Origin: Embleya hyalina
Lineage (GTDB): Bacteria > Actinomycetota > Actinomycetes > Streptomycetales > Streptomycetaceae
Length of the DNA: 64,000 nt
Assembly: GCF_003967355.1 (NCBI RefSeq)
Contig: NZ_BIFH01000042.1
Location: 62,001-126,000 of the forward strand
Direction: 5' to 3'
This document shows positions 45,764-53,721 of this stretch, piece by piece. Position 1 is the stretch's first letter, and every line of letters begins with the position of its first letter. Below the pieces are notes generated by a model. That model ran no database searches, had not been told where the DNA came from, and saw nothing but the letters and a program-made list of their open reading frames with translations. The position numbers and the translations under genes were made by a program.

Positions 45764-46321
45764 TCAGGAGAGGTGGGTGAACTCCACCACGAGTGGGCCG
45801 GCGGCCTCGGTGAGGCCCGCTTCGGTCGCGCACTGCGGCTTCGGCAGCGGTGACAGGGTCCGGGTGGTGACGGTCGTGTCGTCGACGAAGCGTCCGGACC
45901 GGACCTTGCCCCTGAAGACCGCCAACCGTCCCCCGCCGACCGGGGTTTCGATGCCGCCGGACTCCTCGAGACTGCTGGTGCCGCCGTCGTCCCAGGTGAT
46001 GGTCGTCGTGCGGGTGCGGGTGCCCCCGTCGCAGCTCATCAGCCCCGACATGGTGGAGGTGACGCGGCCCGAGGCGGGCAGCGTGCCACCGAACGGCAGG
46101 CAGGACGTCAACTCGCCACTGCCCTCGCCGGCGACCTGACGCAGCGTCGAGTTCAACCCCGGAGTGAAGGTCTCGGTCTGGAACCCGGTACAGGTCTGCA
46201 CCACGGGCACCGGCAGTGCGCTCGCGGCGGATTCGGCCGGACTCGCGGCGCCGGCGACGACGAACGCCGGCACGGCCGCGAGAACGACGAGCCCCAGGCC
46301 GAGAAGTCGCGTGTGGTTCAT
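45764..46321 (-). CDS. Secreted protein of unknown function
   Basis: 185 residues. Sec signal: MNHTRLLGLGLVVLAAVPAF followed by an Ala-rich cleavage zone near residue 33. The mature part is a ~150-residue beta-rich domain with four cysteines (VQTCTGF, TSCLPFGG, MSCDGG, PQCATEAG), probably two disulfides. GAGG lies 8 nt before ATG 46321. It may share a fold with other actinomycete secreted beta-sandwich proteins, but I do not recognise the family. Confidence 0.72.
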   Translation of the reverse strand: MNHTRLLGLGLVVLAAVPAFVVAGAASPAESAASALPVPVVQTCTGFQTETFTPGLNSTLRQVAGEGSGELTSCLPFGGTLPASGRVTSTMSGLMSCDGGTRTRTTTITWDDGGTSSLEESGGIETPVGGGRLAVFRGKVRSGRFVDDTTVTTRTLSPLPKPQCATEAGLTEAAGPLVVEFTHLS

Positions 46322-46499
46322 GGGTCAACCTCGCAGATGGATGTGGCCGTGGTGGCGGAGGGGCCGGGCCCCACGGTTGCCGTCCTCGGGTGTGGACACG
46401 TGGATCGTCGGTTCGCGGCGGACACCGCGGTCGTGCAACGACGCGGGACCGGAGCGGGGTTACGGCTGGTCACCCGAAAGGATGAAACGGGTGCGCGGG

Positions 46500-47003
46500 T
46501 CACCGGCCGCAGGACGAGAAGACGGCACGCGCCGCGTCGCCGGGCGACGTGCGTGGCTTGGCTGTTGCGGGGTCGGGCGTGGTACCACCGTGCCGCGCTC
46601 GGTCGGTGTTCATCCTCGGGAGGATCTTGCTCAGGCGGAGCTTGCCGGATCGCTCGTGCATCGCATCGTGCTCCAGAGCGTGTCGCACCTGGGAGAGGGA
46701 CCGGATCGTCGCGACGGTGGTCGCGGCGTTGCTGTCGGGGATCAGCGAGAACCCCGCCTCGCAGGCGTGGTCGCGCTCCCGCCGAGGGCCGGCGTGGATC
46801 CGCTCGCGCATTCGGAACAGCACGATCCGCACGTCGGGCCGCCGCGTTCGTGGTTCCGTGGGCAGCGGCCTGCCGGGTAGCAGGCCGTCGTGGAGGGCGC
46901 CGCTGCCCGAGCCGCCCACGGCGTCCGGCGTGACGGCCAGGCCCGCGCCGCCGGTGGCCGCGCGCAACTCCCGGCGCAGATCCGCGCCGGTGGGGCCGCA
47001 CAC
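46500..47003 (-). CDS. Hypothetical protein (alpha-helical)
   Basis: About 167 residues from GTG 47003, chosen because coding bias is strong downstream of it; no good ribosome site is visible, so the start is uncertain. Third positions are almost all G or C in this frame. Segments such as VRIVLFRMRERIHAG and ATTVATIRSLSQVRHALEHD are helical and charged. There is no signal peptide and no recognised domain. It is convergent with nothing and divergent from the small membrane protein at 47289. Confidence 0.45.
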   Translation of the reverse strand: MCGPTGADLRRELRAATGGAGLAVTPDAVGGSGSGALHDGLLPGRPLPTEPRTRRPDVRIVLFRMRERIHAGPRRERDHACEAGFSLIPDSNAATTVATIRSLSQVRHALEHDAMHERSGKLRLSKILPRMNTDRARHGGTTPDPATAKPRTSPGDAARAVFSSCGR

Positions 47004-47288
47004 GATGGCGGACGGATCCGGATCGGCCGAGGGGCGGCCGCGCGGCCGGGACCTGCGGCACGGTGTGCCCGGTCTCCCGTACCCCCACGTGTTGTTGCAC
47101 CGGACGGATTCTCCGCACTGCGGCCGTCGCCGTGCTCCGGACTCGGGCCGTTCCCACGTGTCTCGCTCGACTCCACGGCTGTCCGGCCGCAGTGCGCTGC
47201 CGGGCTCGGGGTAGGGCCCGACGATCCACGGATGGTAAAGTTTTCGCCAAGGGAATCGATCGCGCCCTCCGGGCGGAGGGGAGCGCGT

Positions 47289-47702
47289 GTGCCGCAGCGA
47301 GCGAATCGCCTGTCGGTTCCGGTCGTTGCGTTGCTCTTCGTGTTGTCCCTCGTGGCCGCCTTCGCTGCCGGGTTCGGCCGAGGCGAGGGAGCCGGCGGAT
47401 CGTTGCCGGTGGCCGCGGCCAACGTGCACGCGACGCCGGTGTCCGGTGGACCGCACGGACTCGAACGCCCCCAGGACTGTCGGCCGGCCTCGTCGACCTC
47501 CGCACCGGTGGCGACCGCCGGTGAACTCGATCGCCCCGAGCCGCACACGCATGTCGACGCCGCCGCACGTGTCGCCGCCGACGAGCGGTTTTCGCGCGTG
47601 CGGTGTGCACCGCCGGTCACCCGGTGGGGGATCGACCCACCCGCGGGTCATGGGCCGCGTCCGCCGCCCGCACGGGGGCCACCGGAGTGCGCCGGGACCT
47701 GA
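47289..47702 (+). CDS. Small membrane-anchored or secreted protein
   Basis: 137 residues from GTG 47289, preceded by GGAGGGGAG. A basic start and one hydrophobic helix (VPVVALLFVLSLVAAFAAGF, residues ~10-29) form a signal anchor; the rest is Pro/Ala/His-rich and low in complexity with three cysteines. It ends 70 bp before the antiporter gene and could be co-transcribed with it. No family recognised. Confidence 0.5.
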   Translation: MPQRANRLSVPVVALLFVLSLVAAFAAGFGRGEGAGGSLPVAAANVHATPVSGGPHGLERPQDCRPASSTSAPVATAGELDRPEPHTHVDAAARVAADERFSRVRCAPPVTRWGIDPPAGHGPRPPPARGPPECAGT

Positions 47703-47771
47703 CGTTCGGCCCCTGCCGACGTCAGCCGTCCCCGACGACGCCCGGACCCGACCACCGCCCCCGGAAGGACG

Positions 47772-49031
47772 GTGATCTTCGTGCATCTCGCGGAGGCCCT
47801 GATCGCGCTCGGCGGCGCATTCCTCGCCGCCGGAATCCTCGCCCGTGCAGGCGCCCGCATCGGGCTGCCGACCATCCCGCTGTTCATGCTGGCCGGCATC
47901 CTGTTCGGCCCCAACACCCCCGGTATCGCCCTCGTCGACAACCCCGCCGACCTCAAACTGCTCGGCGCAATCGGCCTGGTTTTCCTGCTGTTCTATCTGG
48001 GCCTCGAATTCCACACCGACGACCTGGTCGCCGGTGGGCGCCGCTTGGTCGGCGTCGGTGCCCTCTATCTCGTGCTCAACGTGGGAGGCGGCTTCCTGTT
48101 CGGGCTCGCGCTCGGCTGGGGTTGGCGCGAGGCGCTCGTGCTCGCGGGCGTAATCGGCATCTCCTCGTCGGCGATCGTCACGAAGGTGCTGGTCGACCTG
48201 GGTCGACTGGGCAATCCCGAGACCCGGTTGATCCTGGGCGTGATCGTGATCGAGGATGTCTTCCTCGCGCTCTATCTCGCCATCCTGACCCCTGTGCTCA
48301 GCGAGGCCGAAGGCATGGGCGCGGCGGCGCTCGACGTCGGCAAGGCGTTCGGATTTCTGATCCTGCTCGCCTCGGTCGCGCGCTGGGGCACGCGACTGGT
48401 CGGCCGGTTGATCGCCACCAAGGACGACGAACTGCTCGTGGTGATCTTCACCGGTCTGGCGATCCTGACCGCCGGAGTGGCCGAGGAACTCGGTGTATCG
48501 GACGCGATGGGCGCGTTCATGATCGGTCTGATCCTGGGGGCCACCAAGACCGCGCCGCGGATCCGGGAGTTGGTGCATCCGCTGCGGGACGCGTTCGCGG
48601 CGATCTTCTTCTTCTCCTTCGGCCTGTCGATCGACCCCGGCGACCTGGCGAAGGTGGCCGTGCCGGTGGCGCTCGCGGTGCTGCTCACCTTCGTGCTCAA
48701 CGGCGTCGCCGGCGTGGCCGCCGCGCGGATTAGCGATCTGGATCGATCGCAGGCGTCGAACGTCGTGTTCACGATCCTGTCCCGGGGCGAGTTCGCGCTG
48801 GTCCTGGCGGCGCTCGCGGCGAGCGCCGGCGGTCTGGACGCGCGACTCGCGCCGTTCATCGCCGGGTACGTGCTGGTCATGGCGGTGCTCGGGCCGCTGG
48901 CGGCGACCCGGGCCCGGCGATTCGAACGGGCGTTGCCCGCGCGGCTGTTCCGGGAGCGGTACGAGGGCGTCAGGGAGGAGGAAGACGCGGGCGTTCCGAC
49001 GCCGACGGGGTCGCGGGGGCACCCCGGCTGA
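47772..49031 (+). CDS. Cation/proton antiporter, CPA2 (Kef-type) family
   Basis: 419 residues with about 11-12 membrane helices. Characteristic stretches: LAGILFGPNTPG, FLLFYLGLEF, GISSSAIVTKVL, VIVIEDVFLALYLAILTP and FFFSFGLSIDPGDLA. It exchanges K+ or Na+ for H+ across the membrane. The protein ends in a short charged tail with no TrkA-N domain. GTG 47772 is 2 nt from GGAAGGA, so GTG 47781 is an equally likely start. The adjacent 47289 protein could be a partner. Confidence 0.9.
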   Translation: MIFVHLAEALIALGGAFLAAGILARAGARIGLPTIPLFMLAGILFGPNTPGIALVDNPADLKLLGAIGLVFLLFYLGLEFHTDDLVAGGRRLVGVGALYLVLNVGGGFLFGLALGWGWREALVLAGVIGISSSAIVTKVLVDLGRLGNPETRLILGVIVIEDVFLALYLAILTPVLSEAEGMGAAALDVGKAFGFLILLASVARWGTRLVGRLIATKDDELLVVIFTGLAILTAGVAEELGVSDAMGAFMIGLILGATKTAPRIRELVHPLRDAFAAIFFFSFGLSIDPGDLAKVAVPVALAVLLTFVLNGVAGVAAARISDLDRSQASNVVFTILSRGEFALVLAALAASAGGLDARLAPFIAGYVLVMAVLGPLAATRARRFERALPARLFRERYEGVREEEDAGVPTPTGSRGHPG

Positions 49032-49292
49032 CGAGCGGAGGGTGCGCGGCGCCGACGCGCGGGAGCGGCTGACGGACGTGACACCCATCCAGCCCACCCG
49101 GAGACGACGGCGCCGCGACCGAACCCGCACGATCGCGGCGACGCCGGGGCTCGTGTCGATTCGACCCCGAGGCGCCGCCTCCGCCGGACCCGAACCGCTG
49201 CGGCGGCTACACGGCGGGTTACACCCCATCCTCGACAACCCGGACGGGACGAGGACGCTGCTCACCTCGGTCGATCGAGACCTCTTCGACGA

Positions 49293-49703
49293 CTAGGCGG
49301 TCGCCGTCCTCCAGCCGGAGCAGCTCTCCCACTTGGCGCCGACGCCCTTTTGCAGGCAGACCCGGAACCGGATCAGGCGGCCTTCCACGAAGTCGTACGA
49401 GTAGGGCAGCCACCCGTATCCGGCGCCGCTGTAGTACTTGTTCGTGAAATGCTGGTAAGGGTTCGACCCGTACTTGACCTGGACATCCAGCACGACGCCA
49501 TAAGCGTCCTTCTGGTTCAGGTCGAAAAGAATGAAGTCGTCTCCGTTGCTGACGAATTGCGCCTTCGCATCCCCGGTCGGATTCGTGACGGAGTACACGG
49601 TATTGCCCGCCGCCTCGGCGGATGTACCGAACGCCACGCTGGTGGCCAGTGCCGCGACGGCCGCGCCGACAGTGGTTGCGACGCGCTTCGTAATCCTGTG
49701 CAA
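49293..49703 (-). CDS. Secreted protein, paralogue of the 50011 product
   Basis: 136 residues from TTG 49703 (GGGGAGA 6 nt upstream). Signal peptide: RITKRVATTVGAAVAALATS with an Ala-x-Ala cleavage (SAEA) near residue 30. The mature ~105-residue domain (NTVYSV..., VSNGDDFILFDLNQKDAYGV, YDFVEGRLIRFRVC) aligns with the divergent neighbour: both share a SNGD motif, a late YDF-EGR-RF stretch and end in TA. Two cysteines are present here and absent in the neighbour. Function unknown; probably extracellular. Confidence 0.75.
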   Translation of the reverse strand: MHRITKRVATTVGAAVAALATSVAFGTSAEAAGNTVYSVTNPTGDAKAQFVSNGDDFILFDLNQKDAYGVVLDVQVKYGSNPYQHFTNKYYSGAGYGWLPYSYDFVEGRLIRFRVCLQKGVGAKWESCSGWRTATA

Positions 49704-50010
49704 GGTGTCTCCCCGCCTATTGTGATCTTCAGGGAGATTCTTTGCCGTGCGATTACCGGAAGCTATCCGCTTTGCGCAAGTGATGCCACGCCACGCCCGT
49801 CCATTCGGGCGGGATTGCCGAATGCGATGCGCGATTTCGGCCACGAGTGGCGCCCGCGTCGCCGGCGCCCCGATCCGCCGCCCCCCCATCGGCGATGCCC
49901 GCGACGGCCGGCGCCGCGCGAACAGCCTTACGCACGACGGATATTGCCGATGGGTGAGATGGCCGATACTCCTCGGACAGGCCGCTCCGAGTCGAGCAAA
50001 GGACAAGTTC
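49704..50010. other. Divergent promoter region between secreted paralogues
   Basis: 307 bp separating two TTG starts in opposite directions. It contains a small hairpin CGCCCG (49794-49799) with CGGGCG (49806-49811). No gene seen. Shared control of both genes is likely. Confidence 0.5.
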
Positions 50011-50427
50011 TTGCGCAGGATCACCGAGCGAGCAGCGACGATCACGGCTTCCGCCGTGGTCACGTTGAGCGCTTTCGCCGTTGTGGCCACTCCCGCCGGC
50101 GCGGCGGGCAACGCCACGATCACCTCGCGGACGCACGTCTACGGCGGGGGTGCCGTCACCGCCGACGCCACGTTCTACAGCAACGGGGACAAGTTGCGTA
50201 TTCGCGACCTGCGCCCCAACGAACCGAGTGTTCCTGTTGTGCACTTGCAGTACTACTACAACGGACAGTGGCGCAACCAGAGCGCCGACCTCTGGGGCAA
50301 CGCGTCGACCCAGTGGTACGACTTCGACTTCGCCGAAGGTCGCGCGGTCCGATTCAGCGTCGCCCGACAGACCCGCGAGGGCGGTGCCCGCGTAGGCGGC
50401 GAGGGCTGGGTGTACGCGACCGCCTGA
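50011..50427 (+). CDS. Secreted protein, paralogue of the 49293 product
   Basis: 138 residues from TTG 50011 (AAAGGA 7 nt upstream). The signal peptide RITERAATITASAVVTLSAF is nearly the same as in the divergent gene (RITKRVATT). The mature domain is beta-rich with YSNGDKLRIRDLRPNEPSV, LQYYYNGQWRNQSADLWGNA and WYDFDFAEGRAVRFSV. No cysteine remains in the mature part. It is followed by a perfect 11-bp hairpin. Function unknown. Confidence 0.78.
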   Translation: MRRITERAATITASAVVTLSAFAVVATPAGAAGNATITSRTHVYGGGAVTADATFYSNGDKLRIRDLRPNEPSVPVVHLQYYYNGQWRNQSADLWGNASTQWYDFDFAEGRAVRFSVARQTREGGARVGGEGWVYATA

Positions 50428-50434
50428 CCCACCG

Positions 50435-50467
50435 AACGGCCCGGCCTCCCCTCGGAGCCGGGCCGTT
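50435..50467 (+). terminator. Strong hairpin after the secreted protein gene
   Basis: AACGGCCCGGC (50435-50445) pairs perfectly with 50457-50467 around an 11-nt loop, starting 8 bp past the stop codon. Typical actinomycete terminator without T-run. Confidence 0.75.
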
Positions 50468-50719
50468 CCCGCACGTCGCCAGGGTGTGGACTCGAACTCG
50501 GCGGCCGTGCAGGGCTCCTCCTGCGGGCGATCGCGCGGGATGCCACTGTCGGCGGCGTGGTGTGACGATGGGGCGGCTCGCGGTGGGCGGGGGCTCGGTT
50601 CGCCGGGTCTACGGGTGGCCGAAGTAGCGGTCCCACCACGTGGGCCGGCGTTCGTCCCCGCGCGGCGTTGCCGGTCCGTCGTACGGGGTGTCGAGGAGTT
50701 CCTCCGACGCCACCACGTA

Positions 50720-51100
50720 TCAGGTGTCGAGCAGGGCCCGTTTCACGGTCGCGAGGTCTCCGGCGTCCAGGGCGCCCTCCTCGCGCGCCTCGTCCGTGCC
50801 GAGGTACGCGCCGGGGTTGTCCGCCGCGACCATCGCGAGCGAGCCGAAGTTGCTGATCGAGACGACGATCCGCGTCCCGCACACCGTGGCCTCGCCCGGG
50901 ACGACGACGCGCGCGTACTCGACCGTGTTGCGGTGATGACACTCCACTGGGCAGCGGGTCGCGAAATCCGCCTCCACCCGGGACACCAGTCGGTGGAGCA
51001 TCGACGAGATCCCCCGCTCGTCGTACTCCTGCGGTGCACACAAGTGTTCGCCGTCGTCGAGCCGACGCAGGAGCGCGATCAAAGCCACATCGTCGTTCAT
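50720..51100 (-). CDS. Hypothetical cytoplasmic protein
   Basis: 126 residues from ATG 51100 (ATG 51112 is an alternative). A small alpha/beta protein: ALIALLRRLDDGEHLCAPQE at the start, two cysteines in TRCPVECHH, beta strands TVCGTRIVVSISNFGSLAM and a C-terminal helix. No signal peptide. I do not recognise the family. It faces the terminator of the previous gene and is divergent from the RsbW-like gene. Confidence 0.6.
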   Translation of the reverse strand: MNDDVALIALLRRLDDGEHLCAPQEYDERGISSMLHRLVSRVEADFATRCPVECHHRNTVEYARVVVPGEATVCGTRIVVSISNFGSLAMVAADNPGAYLGTDEAREEGALDAGDLATVKRALLDT

Positions 51101-51461
51101 CACGACCCCCATCCTGTCGCGCTCTTCGGGTGTTGCGCCGCCCCCGGGTCGGGCCCGCGCTCGGTGGTCGGCCATCCATCGGCGGTGTGCACGATCCTGC
51201 GGATCAATACGGTCAGACCATTTACAACCATATAAAAAACGGTCTACTCTTGAGTCAAGAAGATGAACCGTATCCAGGTTCGAATCTCTTGGTCTCCCAT
51301 TGGCCTGATGTGAGAATCGCGGCTGCACAGGGCTCTGGGGATGTCGGCGGGATCGGATCCTGGGTACACCGCAAGCCGATCGAACGGCGCACCAAAAATC
51401 CGCAAACGGTCCTGGATCCTACGCAGTGTTTCTTCGGGGTCACGGTCTGGAGGTGCCTCCC
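51101..51461 (+). promoter_or_regulatory. AT-rich upstream region of the RsbW-like gene
   Basis: From ~51210 to 51270 composition is unusually AT-rich (a run of A after CCATAT, near 51226-51240), likely holding promoters for the divergent genes at 51100 and 51462. A tRNA-like T-loop string (GGTTCGAATC near 51277) occurs here but no cloverleaf can be built. Confidence 0.4.
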
Positions 51462-51962
51462 ATGAACACCCGTCTAGCCGCCCGCCCGGCGCCCGCTCCG
51501 CGCGACGGGTCCCCGCGTCCCGTCGTGATCCCGCTCGCGGCGGGCCCGGGTTCCGTGCCGTACGCGCGTCGGCGCGCCGTTGAGGTGGCGCGGAACTGGG
51601 GTATGGCCGACGACGACATCGACGCCGTTCGCATCGTGGTTTCCGAACTCGTCGGGAACGCGGTCCGGCACGCGTACGCGTCCAACGGGCACGGTCGGAA
51701 TGAACGGTCCGGTGGCAGCTCATCGGTCATCGATCTCTCCATGTGGACCGTCGACGGGCTGTTGATCGTGCAGGTCGGCGACCACAGTCCGAAGCCGCCC
51801 GTCGTGGGCCTCGGAGCACAGGACGAGGAGCACGGGCGGGGGCTCTTCCTGGTCGCTTCGGAGTCCGAGCAGGTCGGCTACCAGCGCACCCCGGGAGGCG
51901 GCAAGGTCGTGTGGGCGGCGCGCGCGGTGTGTACGGCCGCGGTCGCGGCACGCTGCTCGTGA
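51462..51962 (+). CDS. RsbW-like ATP-binding anti-sigma / serine kinase
   Basis: 166 residues. HATPase motifs: N-box VVSELVGNAVRHAYA (residues ~60-74) and G2 box EEHGRGLFLVAS (~125-136). Actinomycetes carry many such single-domain proteins that bind sigma factors or phosphorylate anti-anti-sigma proteins. GGAGG is 8 nt before ATG 51462. No sigma or antagonist gene is next to it; the related decayed gene at 42631 shows this family is repeated in the region. Confidence 0.85.
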   Translation: MNTRLAARPAPAPRDGSPRPVVIPLAAGPGSVPYARRRAVEVARNWGMADDDIDAVRIVVSELVGNAVRHAYASNGHGRNERSGGSSSVIDLSMWTVDGLLIVQVGDHSPKPPVVGLGAQDEEHGRGLFLVASESEQVGYQRTPGGGKVVWAARAVCTAAVAARCS

Positions 51963-52049
51963 CGAGTGCGTACAGGCGGCCTCCAAGGCGACCCAAGCGT
52001 CGTCCCATTGCGTCCGCCCACCACCTGGCTTCAGTCGACTGCCATCCGG

Positions 52050-52086
52050 TTTGGAGCGATGAACCAATTTGGTGCGCCGCTCCAAA
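52050..52086. promoter_or_regulatory. Operator-like palindromes upstream of TetR gene
   Basis: TTTGGAGCG (52050-52058) and its exact complement CGCTCCAAA (52078-52086) flank an inner CCAA-T-TTGG palindrome (52064-52072). TTTGGNGCG also occurs directly at 52068-52076, giving two overlapping dyads. The site ends 18 bp before the TetR start, as expected for autoregulation. Confidence 0.6.
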
Positions 52087-52103
52087 TGTGTCACTGTGGC
52101 GGC

Positions 52104-52796
52104 ATGGCAACGAGAACCGGGCGGCCCCAGCGGCGCAACCAGGTGCTCTCCCGAGAGCGGATCATCGAGACCGCGATCGAGTTGCTCGACGCGGGCGGCG
52201 AGAGCGCGCTGACCACGCGAGCGCTGACGGAACGCCTGTCCACCGGGTCCGGAGCGATCTACTACCGGGCGGGCAGCCGTGACGAACTGCTGGACACGGC
52301 AACGGAAACGGTCGTCACTGCCGCCCTCGCAGCCAAGCCCGCCGGGGCCGCGGCCACGCCCGAGGACGAGATCCGCACCGTCGCGCTGGCCCTGTTCGAC
52401 GCGATCGCCGAGCACCAGTGGCTCGCGACACGGCTGACTCTGCAGATCGTCCGGAAGCCATTCGGCCCGGTGACGGTGGGGATCTTCGAACGGATCGGCC
52501 GGCAGGTGGGCGCGCTGGGTGTGCCGCAGGCTTCCTGGTTCGACGCCGCCTCGACGCTTGTGCACTACATTCTCGGGGCCGTCAGCCAGAACGCCCGCAT
52601 CGACGGTGACACCTCGACCGTCCAGCCCGACCGGGCCGAGTTCCTCGAAGCGACGGCGACGGCCTGGCAGGCGCTCGCTCCCGAGGACTACCCGTTCATG
52701 CACGCCATCGTCGGCCGGATCAGGGAGCACGACGATCGCGAGCAGTTCCTTACCGGCATCGCCATCGTCCTCGATGGCCTGACCCGGCTCGGTTGA
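52104..52796 (+). CDS. TetR-family transcriptional regulator
   Basis: 230 residues from ATG 52104 (MATRTGRPQRR). The N-terminal HTH is IIETAIELLDAGGESALTTR then LTERLSTGSGAIYYRAGSRDEL, followed by an all-helical ligand domain. Operator-like dyads precede it. Downstream, 50 bp away, begins a flavin monooxygenase gene that is cut after 13 codons, so the original target of this regulator appears to have been lost. Confidence 0.9.
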   Translation: MATRTGRPQRRNQVLSRERIIETAIELLDAGGESALTTRALTERLSTGSGAIYYRAGSRDELLDTATETVVTAALAAKPAGAAATPEDEIRTVALALFDAIAEHQWLATRLTLQIVRKPFGPVTVGIFERIGRQVGALGVPQASWFDAASTLVHYILGAVSQNARIDGDTSTVQPDRAEFLEATATAWQALAPEDYPFMHAIVGRIREHDDREQFLTGIAIVLDGLTRLG

Positions 52797-52846
52797 CCCG
52801 CCCGTCCGTCCGGGCCCCTGCGTGCGTTTTCGGATAGGCATCCCTC

Positions 52847-52887
52847 ATGCGTGACGTGGTGATCGCCGGCGGTGGCCCGGTCGGCTT
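52847..52887 (+). pseudogene. 5' stub of an FAD-dependent monooxygenase gene
   Basis: ATG 52847 opens MRDVVIAGGGPVG, the classic N-terminal FAD-binding start of aromatic-ring hydroxylases, then homology stops abruptly near 52886-52890 where the reverse-strand WD40 fragment begins. The frame ends at 52930. Such genes commonly follow a TetR regulator, so the junction is a deletion or insertion breakpoint. Confidence 0.6.
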
Positions 52888-53636
52888 TGGTCGAAGCTCC
52901 CGGTCACGAGGGTGTCGCCGCGATGGCTGAAGGCGAGGGCCAGGACGTAGTCGGTGTGTCCGCGCAACGAGGTGATCCGGTGTCGGTCGGAGGTCTCCCA
53001 CAGGATCACCGCGCCATCGCCCCCGGCCGCGGCGATCGTGCCGCCGTCGGGGGCGAACGCGATATCGGTGACCTTGTCGCCGTGTCCGGTCAGGGGTGCC
53101 GTCGATCGGTGCGTGGCAACGTCCCACAGTCGCACGGTGCGATCCGTGCCGGCGGTCGCGATCGTGTGTCCGTCGGGGCTGAAGGCGATGGTCGCGACCG
53201 CGCCGGTGTGCCCCTTCATCACGGCGAGCGGCACGTGGGTGTCGGCGTCCCAGAGTCGGAGCGTGCCGTCCTCCCCCGAGGTGGCGATCACGCGTCCGTC
53301 CGGACTGAACCTGGCGGTGTCGGCCGCGTCCTGGTGGCCGACCAGGTCGGCGACGCGTCGACGGCTCGCGACGTCCCACAGCACCACCGTCGCGTCCTCG
53401 CCGGCCGAGGCGATCACCCGCCCGTCGGGACTGAAGGCCATGCCGTTGAAACTCCGGTACGCCCCCCGAGGGTCGCGGTGAGCCGGCCCGTCGCGGGGTC
53501 CCACAGGCCGATGGCGCCGTCGGCGCGCGCCGCGGCGATCGTGGCGCCGTCCGGGCTGAACGTGATCGAGCGCACCCGGCTGTGTGCGGCCAGAGTCGCG
53601 ATGGCACGGCGGGTGTCCGCCTCCCACAACCGGACC
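52888..53636 (-). pseudogene. WD40-repeat protein fragment, frameshifted
   Basis: Minus-strand reading shows at least five WD40 units with the usual FSPDG and LWD motifs: SITFSPDGATIAAARADGAI, FSPDGRVIASAGEDATVVLW, FSPDGHTIATAGTDRTVRLW, and so on. The first unit is in another frame; adding one G to the run of six G (53462-53467 on the plus strand as C) joins them, so a single-base deletion is likely (or a sequencing error). Both ends are cut: at ~53636 no start exists and at 52888 the last repeat breaks after GSFDQS. Such proteins are usually C-terminal to a serine/threonine kinase or NTPase. Confidence 0.7.
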
Positions 53637-53665
53637 GCACATCCGCTTGGGTATGGCCGAGCCAT

Positions 53666-53688
53666 AAACGGATATCGGGTGTCCGCTT
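53666..53688. promoter_or_regulatory. TetR operator-like palindrome O1
   Basis: 23-bp imperfect palindrome with half sites CGGATA and TGTCCG, 34 bp upstream of the TetR start at 53722. It is nearly identical to two sites at 55712 and 55758 in front of the dehydrogenase gene, so the TetR protein probably binds all three. Confidence 0.6.
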
Positions 53689-53721
53689 CGTGGTACGGTC
53701 GCGCCATCGGGAAGGAGGCCC

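Noticed and set aside
46500-49265. 921-codon minus-strand frame
   Set aside because: Its upper part is antisense to the antiporter gene. Only the last ~167 codons, outside that gene, were kept as a tentative CDS.
49042-49296. 84-codon plus-strand frame after the antiporter gene
   Set aside because: Arg-rich, low-complexity start, mixed codon bias and a competing minus-strand frame; no ribosome site or domain.
51268-51302. tRNA-like T-loop string GGTTCGAATC followed by GTCTCCC
   Set aside because: No complementary acceptor arm (GGGAGAC) lies ~70 nt upstream and the T-stem does not pair, so no tRNA or clear tRNA fragment can be built.
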